Shown: piece after piece, positions 1 to 6,146 of the stretch
Layout: the number at the start of each line of letters is the position of its first letter
Numbering within the stretch: the stretch's first letter is position 1
Source: Gammaproteobacteria bacterium
GTDB lineage: Bacteria > Pseudomonadota > Gammaproteobacteria > Steroidobacterales > Steroidobacteraceae
Direction: 5' to 3'
NCBI GenBank assembly: GCA_030830595.1
Contig: JAURMS010000387.1
Location: 1 to 6,146, forward strand
DNA length: 6,146 nt
Position numbers and translations under genes: made by a program
Notes under the pieces: model-generated
Databases searched by the model: none
Told to the model about the DNA's origin: nothing
What the model saw: only the letters and a program-made list of their open reading frames with translations

Positions 1-158
1 CCGCGCGGGGCATCGTGGGCGGGCTCGACCTGTCCCGCAGCTACCCGGAGCTGGGCCATGCCCTGCTGACCTGCGCCACCGAGACCCGAACCGCCGAAGA
101 CATCGACCATTACGCTGCCAGCCTTGCGGAAGTGCTCCGCTCGGTCCAGGCGGCCTGA
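1..158 (+). CDS. gcvPA: Glycine dehydrogenase (decarboxylating) subunit 1, C-terminal end (5' truncated)
   Basis: This is the last 51 codons (reading frame starts at base 3) of the alpha-type subunit of the two-subunit P-protein of the glycine cleavage system. With subunit 2 it decarboxylates glycine and passes the aminomethyl group to the lipoyl arm of GcvH in the cytoplasm. The visible tail contains GGLDLSRSYPELGHALL followed by CATETRTAEDIDHYAA, a C-terminal signature I recognise from GcvPA proteins. The stop is TGA at 156-158. The gene directly downstream is the partner subunit gcvPB, nine bases away, which supports the call. The catalytic body of the protein lies outside the window, so nothing can be said about its integrity. 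Confidence 0.93.
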   Translation, partial: ARGIVGGLDLSRSYPELGHALLTCATETRTAEDIDHYAASLAEVLRSVQAA

Positions 159-163
159 GGAAG
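157..163 (+). promoter_or_regulatory. Ribosome binding site of gcvPB
   Basis: The purine run GAGGAAG overlaps the gcvPA stop codon and its GAGGA core ends six bases before the ATG at 168. It fixes that ATG as the gcvPB start and implies translational coupling of the two P-protein subunits. Confidence 0.75.
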
Positions 164-167
164 CGCC

Positions 168-1634
168 ATGCGTCAGACCGAACCCGTCATTTTCGAGTTG
201 TCCCGTCCCGGCCGCTCGGCGCGCTCCCAGCAGCCGGCTGCCGCACAGGTCAGCCTCCCCGAGTCGCTCAGGCGGCGCCAGCCGCCGCGCCTGCCAGAGG
301 TCTCCGAGCTGCAGGCAGTCCGGCACTACACCCGACTGTCCCAGCTCAACTTCAGCATCGACACGAACTTCTATCCCCTGGGCTCGTGCACGATGAAGTA
401 CAACCCCAAGGTCTGTAATAGCCTGGCCATGCTGCCCGAGTTCCTGGCCCGGCACCCGCTGGCCCCGGAGTCCACTGGCCAGGGCTTCCTGGCCTGCATG
501 TACGAACTCCAGGGCATGCTCGAGGAGGTGACCGGCATGAAGGCCGTTTCCCTCACGCCGATGGCTGGCGCCCAGGGTGAATTTGCCGGGGTGGCCATGA
601 TCCGTGCCTATCATCGCGCGCGCGGTGATCTCCAGCGCGACGAGATCATCGTGCCCGAGGCGGCGCATGGCACCAACCCGGCGACGGCCACCATGTGTGG
701 CATGAAGGTTCGGGAAATTCCCTGCGGCGAGGACGGCGACGTCGATGTCGCGGCCCTCGAGGCCGCGCTCGGGCCGCGCACTGCCGGCATCATGCTCACC
801 AACCCCAGCACGCTCGGCGTGTTCGAACGGAGCATCCGGGACATTGCCGCCAAGGTCCATGCCGCCGGCGGGCTGTTGTACTACGACGGCGCCAACCTGA
901 ACGCGATCCTGGGCAAGGTGCGTCCCGGTGACATGGGCTTTGACGTCATCCACATGAACCTGCACAAGACCTTTTCCACCCCTCATGGCGGTGGCGGTCC
1001 GGGGTCGGGAGCGGTCGGCGTGTCCGAGCGGCTGCGTCCATTCCTGCCCGTGCCGGTGGTCGGCCGCGCCGGCGGGCGTTACCGCTGGCTGGATGAACGC
1101 GACCTGCCGCAGACCGTCGGCAGGCTGTCTGGTTTCAAGGGTAGCGCGGGCGTGCTGCTGCGGGCCTATGTCTATATGCGCATCCTCGGCCGTGAGGGCA
1201 TGCGTGAGGTGGCCGAATACTCCACGCTGAACGCCAACTACCTGCTCGCAAGGCTCAGGGCGATCGGTTACGAGCCAGCCTATCCGGGCCGGCGCGCCAG
1301 TCACGAGTTCATCATCACCCTCAAGCGGCAGGCCCGTGATCAGGGCGTCACTGCCATGGATTTCGCCAAGCGACTGCTTGACCATGGCTATCATGCGCCA
1401 ACCACCTATTTCCCCCTGCTGGTCCCGGAATGTCTCCTGATCGAGCCCACCGAGACCGAGGCCCGCGAGGAACTGGACGGCTTCGTCGCCGCAATGGCCA
1501 GCCTGCTGGAAGAAGCCAGCCGCGAGCCCGAAAAGCTGAAGGGCGCTCCCTGGACTACGCCGGTGCGTCGACTGGATGACGTACGTGCCGCGCGCCAGCT
1601 GGACCTGACCTGGCAACCGTCCCCGGCCGCCTGA
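168..1634 (+). CDS. gcvPB: Glycine dehydrogenase (decarboxylating) subunit 2, PLP-binding
   Basis: This is the beta-type subunit of the split P-protein, which carries pyridoxal phosphate and decarboxylates glycine with GcvPA in the glycine cleavage complex, feeding one-carbon units to tetrahydrofolate. The 488-residue length is normal for GcvPB. Visible landmarks, in order, are the conserved NFSIDTNFYPLGSCTMKYNP block (about residues 61-80), PMAGAQGEFAG, AAHGTNPAT (His167), DGANLNAI (Asp240, in the position expected for the residue contacting the PLP ring nitrogen) and NLHKTFSTPHGGGGPG, whose Lys267 is the expected Schiff-base lysine. The C-terminal EPTETE motif is also typical. The start at 168 is supported by a good Shine-Dalgarno sequence. 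Residues about 15-50 form a somewhat variable Ala/Arg/Pro-rich N-terminal stretch before the conserved body. No frameshift or missing key residue is seen. It is translated just after gcvPA and just before the kinase. Confidence 0.97.
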   Translation: MRQTEPVIFELSRPGRSARSQQPAAAQVSLPESLRRRQPPRLPEVSELQAVRHYTRLSQLNFSIDTNFYPLGSCTMKYNPKVCNSLAMLPEFLARHPLAPESTGQGFLACMYELQGMLEEVTGMKAVSLTPMAGAQGEFAGVAMIRAYHRARGDLQRDEIIVPEAAHGTNPATATMCGMKVREIPCGEDGDVDVAALEAALGPRTAGIMLTNPSTLGVFERSIRDIAAKVHAAGGLLYYDGANLNAILGKVRPGDMGFDVIHMNLHKTFSTPHGGGGPGSGAVGVSERLRPFLPVPVVGRAGGRYRWLDERDLPQTVGRLSGFKGSAGVLLRAYVYMRILGREGMREVAEYSTLNANYLLARLRAIGYEPAYPGRRASHEFIITLKRQARDQGVTAMDFAKRLLDHGYHAPTTYFPLLVPECLLIEPTETEAREELDGFVAAMASLLEEASREPEKLKGAPWTTPVRRLDDVRAARQLDLTWQPSPAA

Positions 1635-1638
1635 GGAG
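1633..1638 (+). promoter_or_regulatory. Ribosome binding site that sets the kinase start
   Basis: GAGGAG overlaps the gcvPB stop codon and lies six bases before the ATG at 1645. An in-frame TTG at 1639 sits directly against this motif, too close to be used, so 1645 is the better start for the kinase gene. Confidence 0.75.
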
Positions 1639-1644
1639 TTGCCC

Positions 1645-2583
1645 ATGACTGCACTGATCTGCGGCTCGCTCGCCTATGACACGGTGATGGTGTTCCAGGG
1701 ACGCTTCCGCGAGCACATCCTGCCCGATCGCATCCACATGCTGAACGTGGCCTTCCTGACCCCGACGCTCAAGCGTAATTTCGGGGGCTGCGCGGGTAAC
1801 ATCGCCTACAACCTGCACCTGCTCGGTGGGGACGGACATGCCTGCGGTGCGGTGGGCCATGATTTTGGTCCCTACGCTGCGTGGCTCGCCGACAATGGCC
1901 TGTCCGATCGCTTCCTCAAGGTCTGTCCCGATCATTTCACCGCGCAGGCCTACATCACCACCGACCTCGACGACAATCAGATCACGGCCTTTCATCCTGG
2001 TGCGATGAACCTCTCCCACACGATCGACGTCCCCCGTGACGCAGGGATCTCCCTTGGCATCCTCGCGCCGGACGGACGGGAGGGCATGGTGGCGCACGCC
2101 GAACAGTTTGCCGCCGCCGGCATTCCGTTCATCTTTGATCCCGGCCAGGCCATGCCCCTGTTCGGTCAGCAGGACCTGGATCGTTTTCTTGATCAGGCGA
2201 CCTGGGTGGCGGTCAACGACTATGAGGGGCAGCTGCTGCAGGAGCGTACCGGGCTGAGTGCACGGCAGGTGGCCGAGCGGGTGCGGGCCTACATAGTCAC
2301 CCGCGGCGCCGAGGGGTCCCTGATCCACCTGCCGGGTGGGCAGAGCCTGGAGATTCCTGCGGTCAGGCCGGCCGCCCTGGCGGACCCGACTGGCTGTGGC
2401 GACGCCTACCGCGCAGGCCTGCTTTACGGCCTGTCCCGGGACATGGACTGGGACACGACCGGCCGGCTGGCCTCGCTGATGGGTGCGCTGAAGATCGCCT
2501 GTCATGGCACCCAGAATCATCGCTTCACGCGCGAGGCCTTTGCCGAGGCCTTCCGTCGGGAATTCGATTACGGGCTGGACTGA
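1645..2583 (+). CDS. PfkB/ribokinase-family kinase, probable adenosine kinase (AdoK-like)
   Basis: This 312-residue cytoplasmic kinase has the PfkB fold. Seen in the sequence are Ser8 and Asp12 in the first strand (CGSLAYD), the di-glycine motif NFGGCAGN (Gly47, Gly48, Asn52), the metal-site NDYE (Asn191-Glu194), VTRGAEGS, and the family signature DPTGCGDAYRAG with catalytic base Asp253. From memory, the overall pattern (GRF..xLLPxxxH, ITTDLDxxQIxxFxPGAM, NDYExxLL, late GTQ) follows Mycobacterium tuberculosis adenosine kinase closely. In that protein Ser8, Asp12, Gly48 and Asn52 contact adenosine, and these fall at the same numbers here. The DPSQQ segment of that enzyme is DPGQA here (residues 165-169), so one purine-contacting Gln may be lost. 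If it is an adenosine kinase it converts adenosine plus ATP to AMP and would help recycle adenosine from S-adenosylhomocysteine, which fits its place after gcvPB. A different nucleoside or sugar substrate is possible. Confidence 0.8.
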   Translation: MTALICGSLAYDTVMVFQGRFREHILPDRIHMLNVAFLTPTLKRNFGGCAGNIAYNLHLLGGDGHACGAVGHDFGPYAAWLADNGLSDRFLKVCPDHFTAQAYITTDLDDNQITAFHPGAMNLSHTIDVPRDAGISLGILAPDGREGMVAHAEQFAAAGIPFIFDPGQAMPLFGQQDLDRFLDQATWVAVNDYEGQLLQERTGLSARQVAERVRAYIVTRGAEGSLIHLPGGQSLEIPAVRPAALADPTGCGDAYRAGLLYGLSRDMDWDTTGRLASLMGALKIACHGTQNHRFTREAFAEAFRREFDYGLD

Positions 2584-2587
2584 GCGG

Positions 2588-2653
2588 ATGTCTTCCGCGC
2601 GGACAACCCTCGGCGTGCTGCTGCTGGTGCTCGCGCCCGCTGCAGCGCTTGCC
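2588..2653 (+). other. Sec signal peptide of the tandem HtrA protein
   Basis: Residues 1-22 form a short N-region with one Arg, a hydrophobic core rich in Leu/Val (LGVLLLVLAP) and an ALA site before ADWAD, a standard signal peptidase I pattern. There is no lipobox Cys. It indicates export to the periplasm and separates this protein from the intracellular eukaryotic relatives. Confidence 0.85.
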
Positions 2654-5383
2654 GCGGACTGGGCCGATACGCTGGAGCGGGTGGCGCCGTCCGTGGTGGC
2701 GATTCAGGTCGATGCGGCCCGCGCCTTTGATACGGAATGGAACGTCTCCACCCAGGCGACCGGCTTTGTGGTGGACGCCGAGCGTGGTCTCATCCTGACC
2801 AATCGTCACGTGGTCACGCCCGGTCCCGTGACGGCAAGGGCGATCTTCCAGAACCGCGAGGAAGTCGTCCTGCAGGCGGTCTATCGCGATCCAGTCCACG
2901 ACTTCGGCTTCTATCGTTACGACCCGGCCAGCCTGCGCTTCGCAGCGCCGAGAGCCTTGCGCCTGCATCCCGCGGGAGCGCGTGTCGGCACCGATATTCG
3001 CGTGCTCGGCAATGATGCGGGCGAGCAGTTGTCCATCCTCGCGGGTACCTTGGCGCGGATTGACCGTGAAGCGCCGGATTACGGCCCGGGCAAGTACAAC
3101 GACTTCAACACCTTTTACCTGCAGGCGGCCTCCAGCACCTCGGGCGGTTCGTCCGGCTCCCCGGTCATCGACGTCACGGGCAAGGTGGTAGGCCTCAATG
3201 CCGGAGGTTCGACCGGGGCGGCTTCGAGTTTCTACCTGCCCCTGGCCCGGGTGGCCAGGGCCCTGGACCTGTTGCAGTCCGGGCAGGCCGTCACCCGTGG
3301 CACCCTGCAGGTGGTCTTTCGTTACACGCCCTACGACCAGCTCCGCCGTCTCGGCCTGACGGCCGAGACGGAGCGTCGTCATCGGAAACGGTTTCCCGCT
3401 CGCACCGGCATGCTGGTGGTGGCTGAAGTCCAGCCCGGCAGCGAGGCTGCCGGGCAGCTTGAGGTCGGCGACATCCTGACCGCGCTCGATGGCAGCCCGG
3501 TTGCCGAGTTCGACGCACTGGCCGCCCAACTCGACGACTCGGTGGGCAGCCGGGTCAGCGTCGAGGTCGAGCGCGGGGGTCTCGCGCGCCGTGTCGACCT
3601 GCGGGTGGTCGACCTCGAGACCCTCTCGCCGGCGAGCCTGCTGGAGTTGGGGGATACCGTCCTGCACGACTTGTCCTGGCAGATGGCCCGTCACCTGAAC
3701 CTGCCCGTGCGGGGCGTCTATGTGGCGAATCCCGGCTTCCTGTTGACTCAGGCTGGCGTGCCGCGAGGCGCCGTGATCCAGGAGCTGGAGGGCAGGCCTG
3801 TCGTGGCGCTCGACGACCTGGTGGAGGCGCTGGCCGCGGTGCCCCAGGACCAGTTGGTCCAGGTGCGTTACGTCAGGCCGGAGGAGCCGCTCAATCCCCG
3901 GGTGAGCGCCGTGCGCATGGACCGGCGGTGGTTCCCTGCACGGACCTGCCGTCGTGATGACGCGGCCGGGCGCTGGCCCTGTCATGACCTGCCGGAGCCG
4001 CCGGTCGCGGAGCCAGGCCAGGCAGGTCAGTCGGCGTCGACCCGCTTCGATGCCAACGGTGATCCGGTGCTCGACGCGCTGGCCCCATCGCTGGTCCAGG
4101 TGCGTTTCGACATGCCCTACTCGGTCCTCGGCATCACCGAGCGCAATTACCGGGGCACCGGGGTCGTCGTCGATGCGAGTCGCGGGCTGGTGCTGGTCGA
4201 CCGCAATACGGTGCCCACTTCGCTTGGAGTGGCACGGCTGACTTTCGCTTCCACGCTGGAGCTGACGGCACGGGTAGCCTGGATCCACCCGCTGCACAAC
4301 CTGGCGCTGCTGACTTACGACCCCCAGGCGTTGGGCGACACGCCGGTCCGGTCCGTACGTCTCGGCGAGGCTGGCCTGCGCCCTGCGGACGAGGCCTGGG
4401 CGGTGGGCTTCAAGGGGGATGGCCGCCTGGTCGGGCAACTCACCCGGGTCGCCTCACTGGACCCGGTCGATTTCCCGGTCTCACGCACGCTGGCCTTTCG
4501 CGAGGCGAACCTCGAAACGCTCCGCCTGGTCAATGGCCCGACGGACTTTGACGGCGTGCTGGCGGACGCGTCGGGCGCGGTGCAGGCAATCTGGGCCACC
4601 TTTGCCTATCAGGACGGGCGCCGGACTGCACAGGTCGGGCAGGGCATCGCAGTCGAGGATGTCAGGTCGCTGATCGAGGCCTACGACCGCGATGGCATCG
4701 TGCAGTCGCTGGAGGTGGAATGGCGGCCCGTTTCGTTGGCTGCTGCGCGCCGGATGGGCCTCGACGACGCGTGGACCAGACGGATCAGCGAGCATTCCCC
4801 CACCCGGCGCTCGCTGCTGATGGTCGAGCGGGTCGTGGCCGGCTCTCCCGCGGTTGGCGTGGTCGAGCCGGGGGACCTGCTGCTGGCCATCGATGGGCGA
4901 GTCGTCAACACCTTCCGTGAAGCCGAGGCAGCCACGGTGGCCGGCCTGCGCCAGCTCCTGGTGTGGCGCGCCGGTGCCGAGGTGACCCTCAGCGTCGAGC
5001 CGGTCGGCTGGTCGGGTTCCGACCTGGACCGGGTGCTGGTCTGGTCGGGGGCCACGCTGCACGATCCGCATCGGGCGATGTCGGCGCAGCGCGGCATCGA
5101 GGCCAGCGGCGTGTTCGTGGCCTATTTCATGTTTGGGTCTCCGGCGAGTCGCTTTCGCTTGCTGGCCGGGCGGCGTATCACGGAGGTGGATGGGCGCCCC
5201 GTGACCGACCTCGATGATTTCATGGCCGAGGTGGCCGATCGGCCGGATGGCAGTTCACTCAGGTTGAAACTGGTCGACTGGAACGGCACACCGGAGCTGA
5301 TCACGCTCACCCTGGACGAACACTACTGGCCCGCCTATCTCCTGGAGCGCGGCACGGACGGTTGGGCCCGCCGCAGGCCATGA
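2588..5383 (+). CDS. Exported tandem HtrA-like serine protease with four PDZ domains (Nma111/Deg7 architecture)
   Basis: The product is 931 residues, about twice the length of DegP-type proteases. It begins with a Sec signal peptide (residues 1-22). The first trypsin-like domain (about 30-235) has a full triad: His74 (LTNRHVV), Asp105 (VHDFGF) and Ser189 (GGSSGSP). Two PDZ-like modules follow (about 238-345 and 345-450), then a linker with Cys454 and Cys465. A second protease-like domain (about 492-700) has lost the triad, and two more PDZ-like modules follow (about 702-815 and 810-915). The order, the RDPVHDFGF and GNDAGE motifs and the C-terminal LDEHYWP match, from memory, yeast Nma111/Ynm3 and its relatives rather than DegP/Q/S. 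The likely role is envelope protein quality control in the periplasm, with substrates unknown. The ATG at 2588 is chosen over upstream in-frame ATG 2504 because it gives a clean signal peptide and lies four bases after the kinase stop. The Shine-Dalgarno is weak (GGAC at 2577-2580), so coupling to upstream translation is likely. Confidence 0.9.
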   Translation: MSSARTTLGVLLLVLAPAAALAADWADTLERVAPSVVAIQVDAARAFDTEWNVSTQATGFVVDAERGLILTNRHVVTPGPVTARAIFQNREEVVLQAVYRDPVHDFGFYRYDPASLRFAAPRALRLHPAGARVGTDIRVLGNDAGEQLSILAGTLARIDREAPDYGPGKYNDFNTFYLQAASSTSGGSSGSPVIDVTGKVVGLNAGGSTGAASSFYLPLARVARALDLLQSGQAVTRGTLQVVFRYTPYDQLRRLGLTAETERRHRKRFPARTGMLVVAEVQPGSEAAGQLEVGDILTALDGSPVAEFDALAAQLDDSVGSRVSVEVERGGLARRVDLRVVDLETLSPASLLELGDTVLHDLSWQMARHLNLPVRGVYVANPGFLLTQAGVPRGAVIQELEGRPVVALDDLVEALAAVPQDQLVQVRYVRPEEPLNPRVSAVRMDRRWFPARTCRRDDAAGRWPCHDLPEPPVAEPGQAGQSASTRFDANGDPVLDALAPSLVQVRFDMPYSVLGITERNYRGTGVVVDASRGLVLVDRNTVPTSLGVARLTFASTLELTARVAWIHPLHNLALLTYDPQALGDTPVRSVRLGEAGLRPADEAWAVGFKGDGRLVGQLTRVASLDPVDFPVSRTLAFREANLETLRLVNGPTDFDGVLADASGAVQAIWATFAYQDGRRTAQVGQGIAVEDVRSLIEAYDRDGIVQSLEVEWRPVSLAAARRMGLDDAWTRRISEHSPTRRSLLMVERVVAGSPAVGVVEPGDLLLAIDGRVVNTFREAEAATVAGLRQLLVWRAGAEVTLSVEPVGWSGSDLDRVLVWSGATLHDPHRAMSAQRGIEASGVFVAYFMFGSPASRFRLLAGRRITEVDGRPVTDLDDFMAEVADRPDGSSLRLKLVDWNGTPELITLTLDEHYWPAYLLERGTDGWARRRP
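4061..4687 (+). other. Degenerate second protease domain within the tandem HtrA protein
   Basis: This stretch (residues about 492-700) parallels the first protease domain. TGVVVDASRGLVLVDRNTV matches the first domain's TGFVVDAERGLILTNRHVV, and HPLHNLALLTYDP matches DPVHDFGFYRYDP. The catalytic His is replaced by Asn540 and the Asp by Asn571. The serine-loop segment (NGPTDFDGVLAD, residues 649-660) contains no Ser at all. The domain therefore should not cleave peptides. In Arabidopsis Deg7 a degenerate protease domain has been reported to mediate oligomerisation, and a similar structural role is inferred here. Confidence 0.85.
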
Positions 5384-6146
5384 CCGCCATGGCAGGACCC
5401 GCTGAGATCGCCAGGGCGGTGGAGGTGCTGCGCGCGGGTGGCCTCGTGGCTTTTCCCACCGAGACGGTCTACGGACTTGGCGCCGACGCACGCAATCCGG
5501 ACGCATTGCGTGCGGTCTATCGACTGAAGGGCAGGCCCTCCAGCCATCCGCTGATCGTGCACCTCGCATCGGCCGACCAGCTCGGGGAGTGGTCCAGTGA
5601 GGTGCCGCCCGTGGCCAGCGCCCTGGCCGAGCGGTTCTGGCCGGGCCCGCTGACCCTGGTACTGAATCGGGCGGCCTCTGTGCCTGACGAGGTCACGGGC
5701 GGGCAGGACACGGTCGCGCTCCGGGTGCCCGCGCACCCGGTCGCAAGAGCGCTGCTGGAGGCCTTCGGTGGCGGCATCGCAGCGCCCTCAGCCAATCGAT
5801 ACGGGCGGGTCAGCCCGACCCGCTCGGCACACGTGCTGGCAGAATTTGGTGCCGAGGCGCCGCTGGTCCTGGAGGGCGGTGATTGCCAGGTCGGCCTGGA
5901 ATCGACCATCGTGGCCTGTCTCGGTGGTCGGGTCGTCCTCCTGCGGCCGGGCGCCATCACCATCAGTCAGTTGCGCGAGGTGACCGGGACCGTCGATGCG
6001 CCGACTGGCGCCACCCCCCGGGCACCGGGTGATCAGGCAAGTCACTATGCGCCGGCCACGCCTGTCAGGATCGTGGCAGCAGGGGCAGGCTCCCCGGACG
6101 GGGCCTGGGAGGGGCTGGCAGTGCTTGCCCGGCGGCCGCCGCCGCC
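5380..6146 (+). CDS. tsaC: L-threonylcarbamoyladenylate synthase, Sua5 type (3' truncated by window end)
   Basis: This enzyme makes threonylcarbamoyl-AMP from threonine, bicarbonate and ATP, the first step of the t6A37 modification of ANN-decoding tRNAs. It is read open for 255 codons to the window edge with no stop. The YrdC domain (about residues 8-200) shows FPTETVYGLGADA (Thr27-Ala36), LKGRPSSHPLIVHL (Lys50, Arg52), FWPGPLTLVL, APSANRYGRVSPT (Ser137-Asn139), GLESTIV (172-178) and LRPGAI (188-193). The linker APGDQASHYAP (residues 215-225) and the start of a further domain identify the long Sua5 form rather than the short YrdC-only form. The HYAP linker is known to close over the active site in Sua5. 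The ATG at 5380 overlaps the protease stop as ATGA. A second in-frame ATG at 5389 would shorten the protein by only three residues, and neither has a strong Shine-Dalgarno. The gene is probably translationally coupled to the protease. Confidence 0.95.
   Translation, partial: MTAMAGPAEIARAVEVLRAGGLVAFPTETVYGLGADARNPDALRAVYRLKGRPSSHPLIVHLASADQLGEWSSEVPPVASALAERFWPGPLTLVLNRAASVPDEVTGGQDTVALRVPAHPVARALLEAFGGGIAAPSANRYGRVSPTRSAHVLAEFGAEAPLVLEGGDCQVGLESTIVACLGGRVVLLRPGAITISQLREVTGTVDAPTGATPRAPGDQASHYAPATPVRIVAAGAGSPDGAWEGLAVLARRPPP

Noticed and set aside
124..396. 90-codon open frame overlapping the gcvPA/gcvPB junction
   Set aside because: It is out of frame with both conserved genes and gives a Ser/Arg-rich sequence typical of a frame shadow.
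1639..1644. TTG start for the kinase, two codons upstream of the ATG
   Set aside because: The TTG abuts the GAGGAG ribosome binding site with no spacer, while the ATG at 1645 has ideal spacing.
1555..2520. 321-codon open frame on the minus strand, antisense to the kinase
   Set aside because: It crosses the gcvPB-kinase junction, has no domain signature and mirrors a well-conserved PfkB gene. It is a GC-driven shadow.
2504..2587. Upstream in-frame ATG for the protease gene, adding 28 residues
   Set aside because: It would overlap the kinase by 80 bases and place an Arg/Pro-rich stretch before the signal peptide. The ATG at 2588 gives a proper Sec signal and a normal short gap.
2525..4438. 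637-codon open frame on the minus strand, antisense to the tandem HtrA gene
   Set aside because: Its translation is low-complexity (rich in Arg, Gly, His, Gln, Asp) with no recognisable motif. The opposite strand encodes a domain-rich protein throughout. Long antisense open frames are expected in GC-rich DNA.
4481..5097. Two minus-strand open frames (196 and 138 codons) opposite the second half of the protease
   Set aside because: They overlap each other in different frames, carry no recognisable motifs and lie against a conserved PDZ-containing region.
5335..5963. Minus-strand open frames opposite the Sua5-type gene
   Set aside because: The plus-strand frame from 5380 is uninterrupted to the window end and contains all expected YrdC motifs, so these are shadows.
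6130..6141. GC palindrome CGGCGGCCGCCG near the window end, resembling a hairpin
   Set aside because: It lies inside the coding frame of the Sua5-type gene (an Arg-Arg-Pro-Pro-Pro stretch), has no loop or T-run, and fits ordinary GC-rich codon use.

Overview
The window is GC-rich (about two-thirds G+C by eye) and carries five protein genes, all on the + strand, packed head to tail with gaps of 9, 10 and 4 bases and a final 4-base ATGA overlap. There is no intergenic stretch long enough for an independent promoter or terminator, so it reads as the inside of one transcription unit. The split glycine decarboxylase (two P-protein subunits), a Sec signal peptide on the protease and the protein sequence styles suggest a GC-rich proteobacterium, possibly a gammaproteobacterium of the Chromatiales/Ectothiorhodospiraceae type. 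That placement is inference.

Layout: 1-158 is the C-terminal end of glycine dehydrogenase subunit 1 (gcvPA). 168-1634 is complete glycine dehydrogenase subunit 2 (gcvPB) with its PLP lysine. 1645-2583 is a PfkB-fold kinase closely resembling mycobacterial-type adenosine kinase. 2588-5383 encodes a 931-residue exported tandem HtrA-like protein. From 5380 to the window end is a 3'-truncated Sua5-type threonylcarbamoyl-AMP synthase, which makes the t6A tRNA modification precursor.

The glycine cleavage genes feed one-carbon units into tetrahydrofolate. An adenosine kinase next to them would fit methyl-cycle clean-up by removing adenosine released from S-adenosylhomocysteine, but this link is inferred from position. 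The protease and the tRNA modification enzyme have no obvious metabolic link to the first three genes and may simply share the transcript.

The most notable gene is the tandem HtrA. It has a protease-PDZ-PDZ unit followed by a second, degenerate protease-like-PDZ-PDZ unit. This is the architecture of the eukaryotic Nma111/Ynm3 (and related plant Deg7) proteins rather than of DegP/DegQ/DegS, and here it carries a bacterial export signal. I see no CRISPR array, RNA gene, mobile element or other system in the window.
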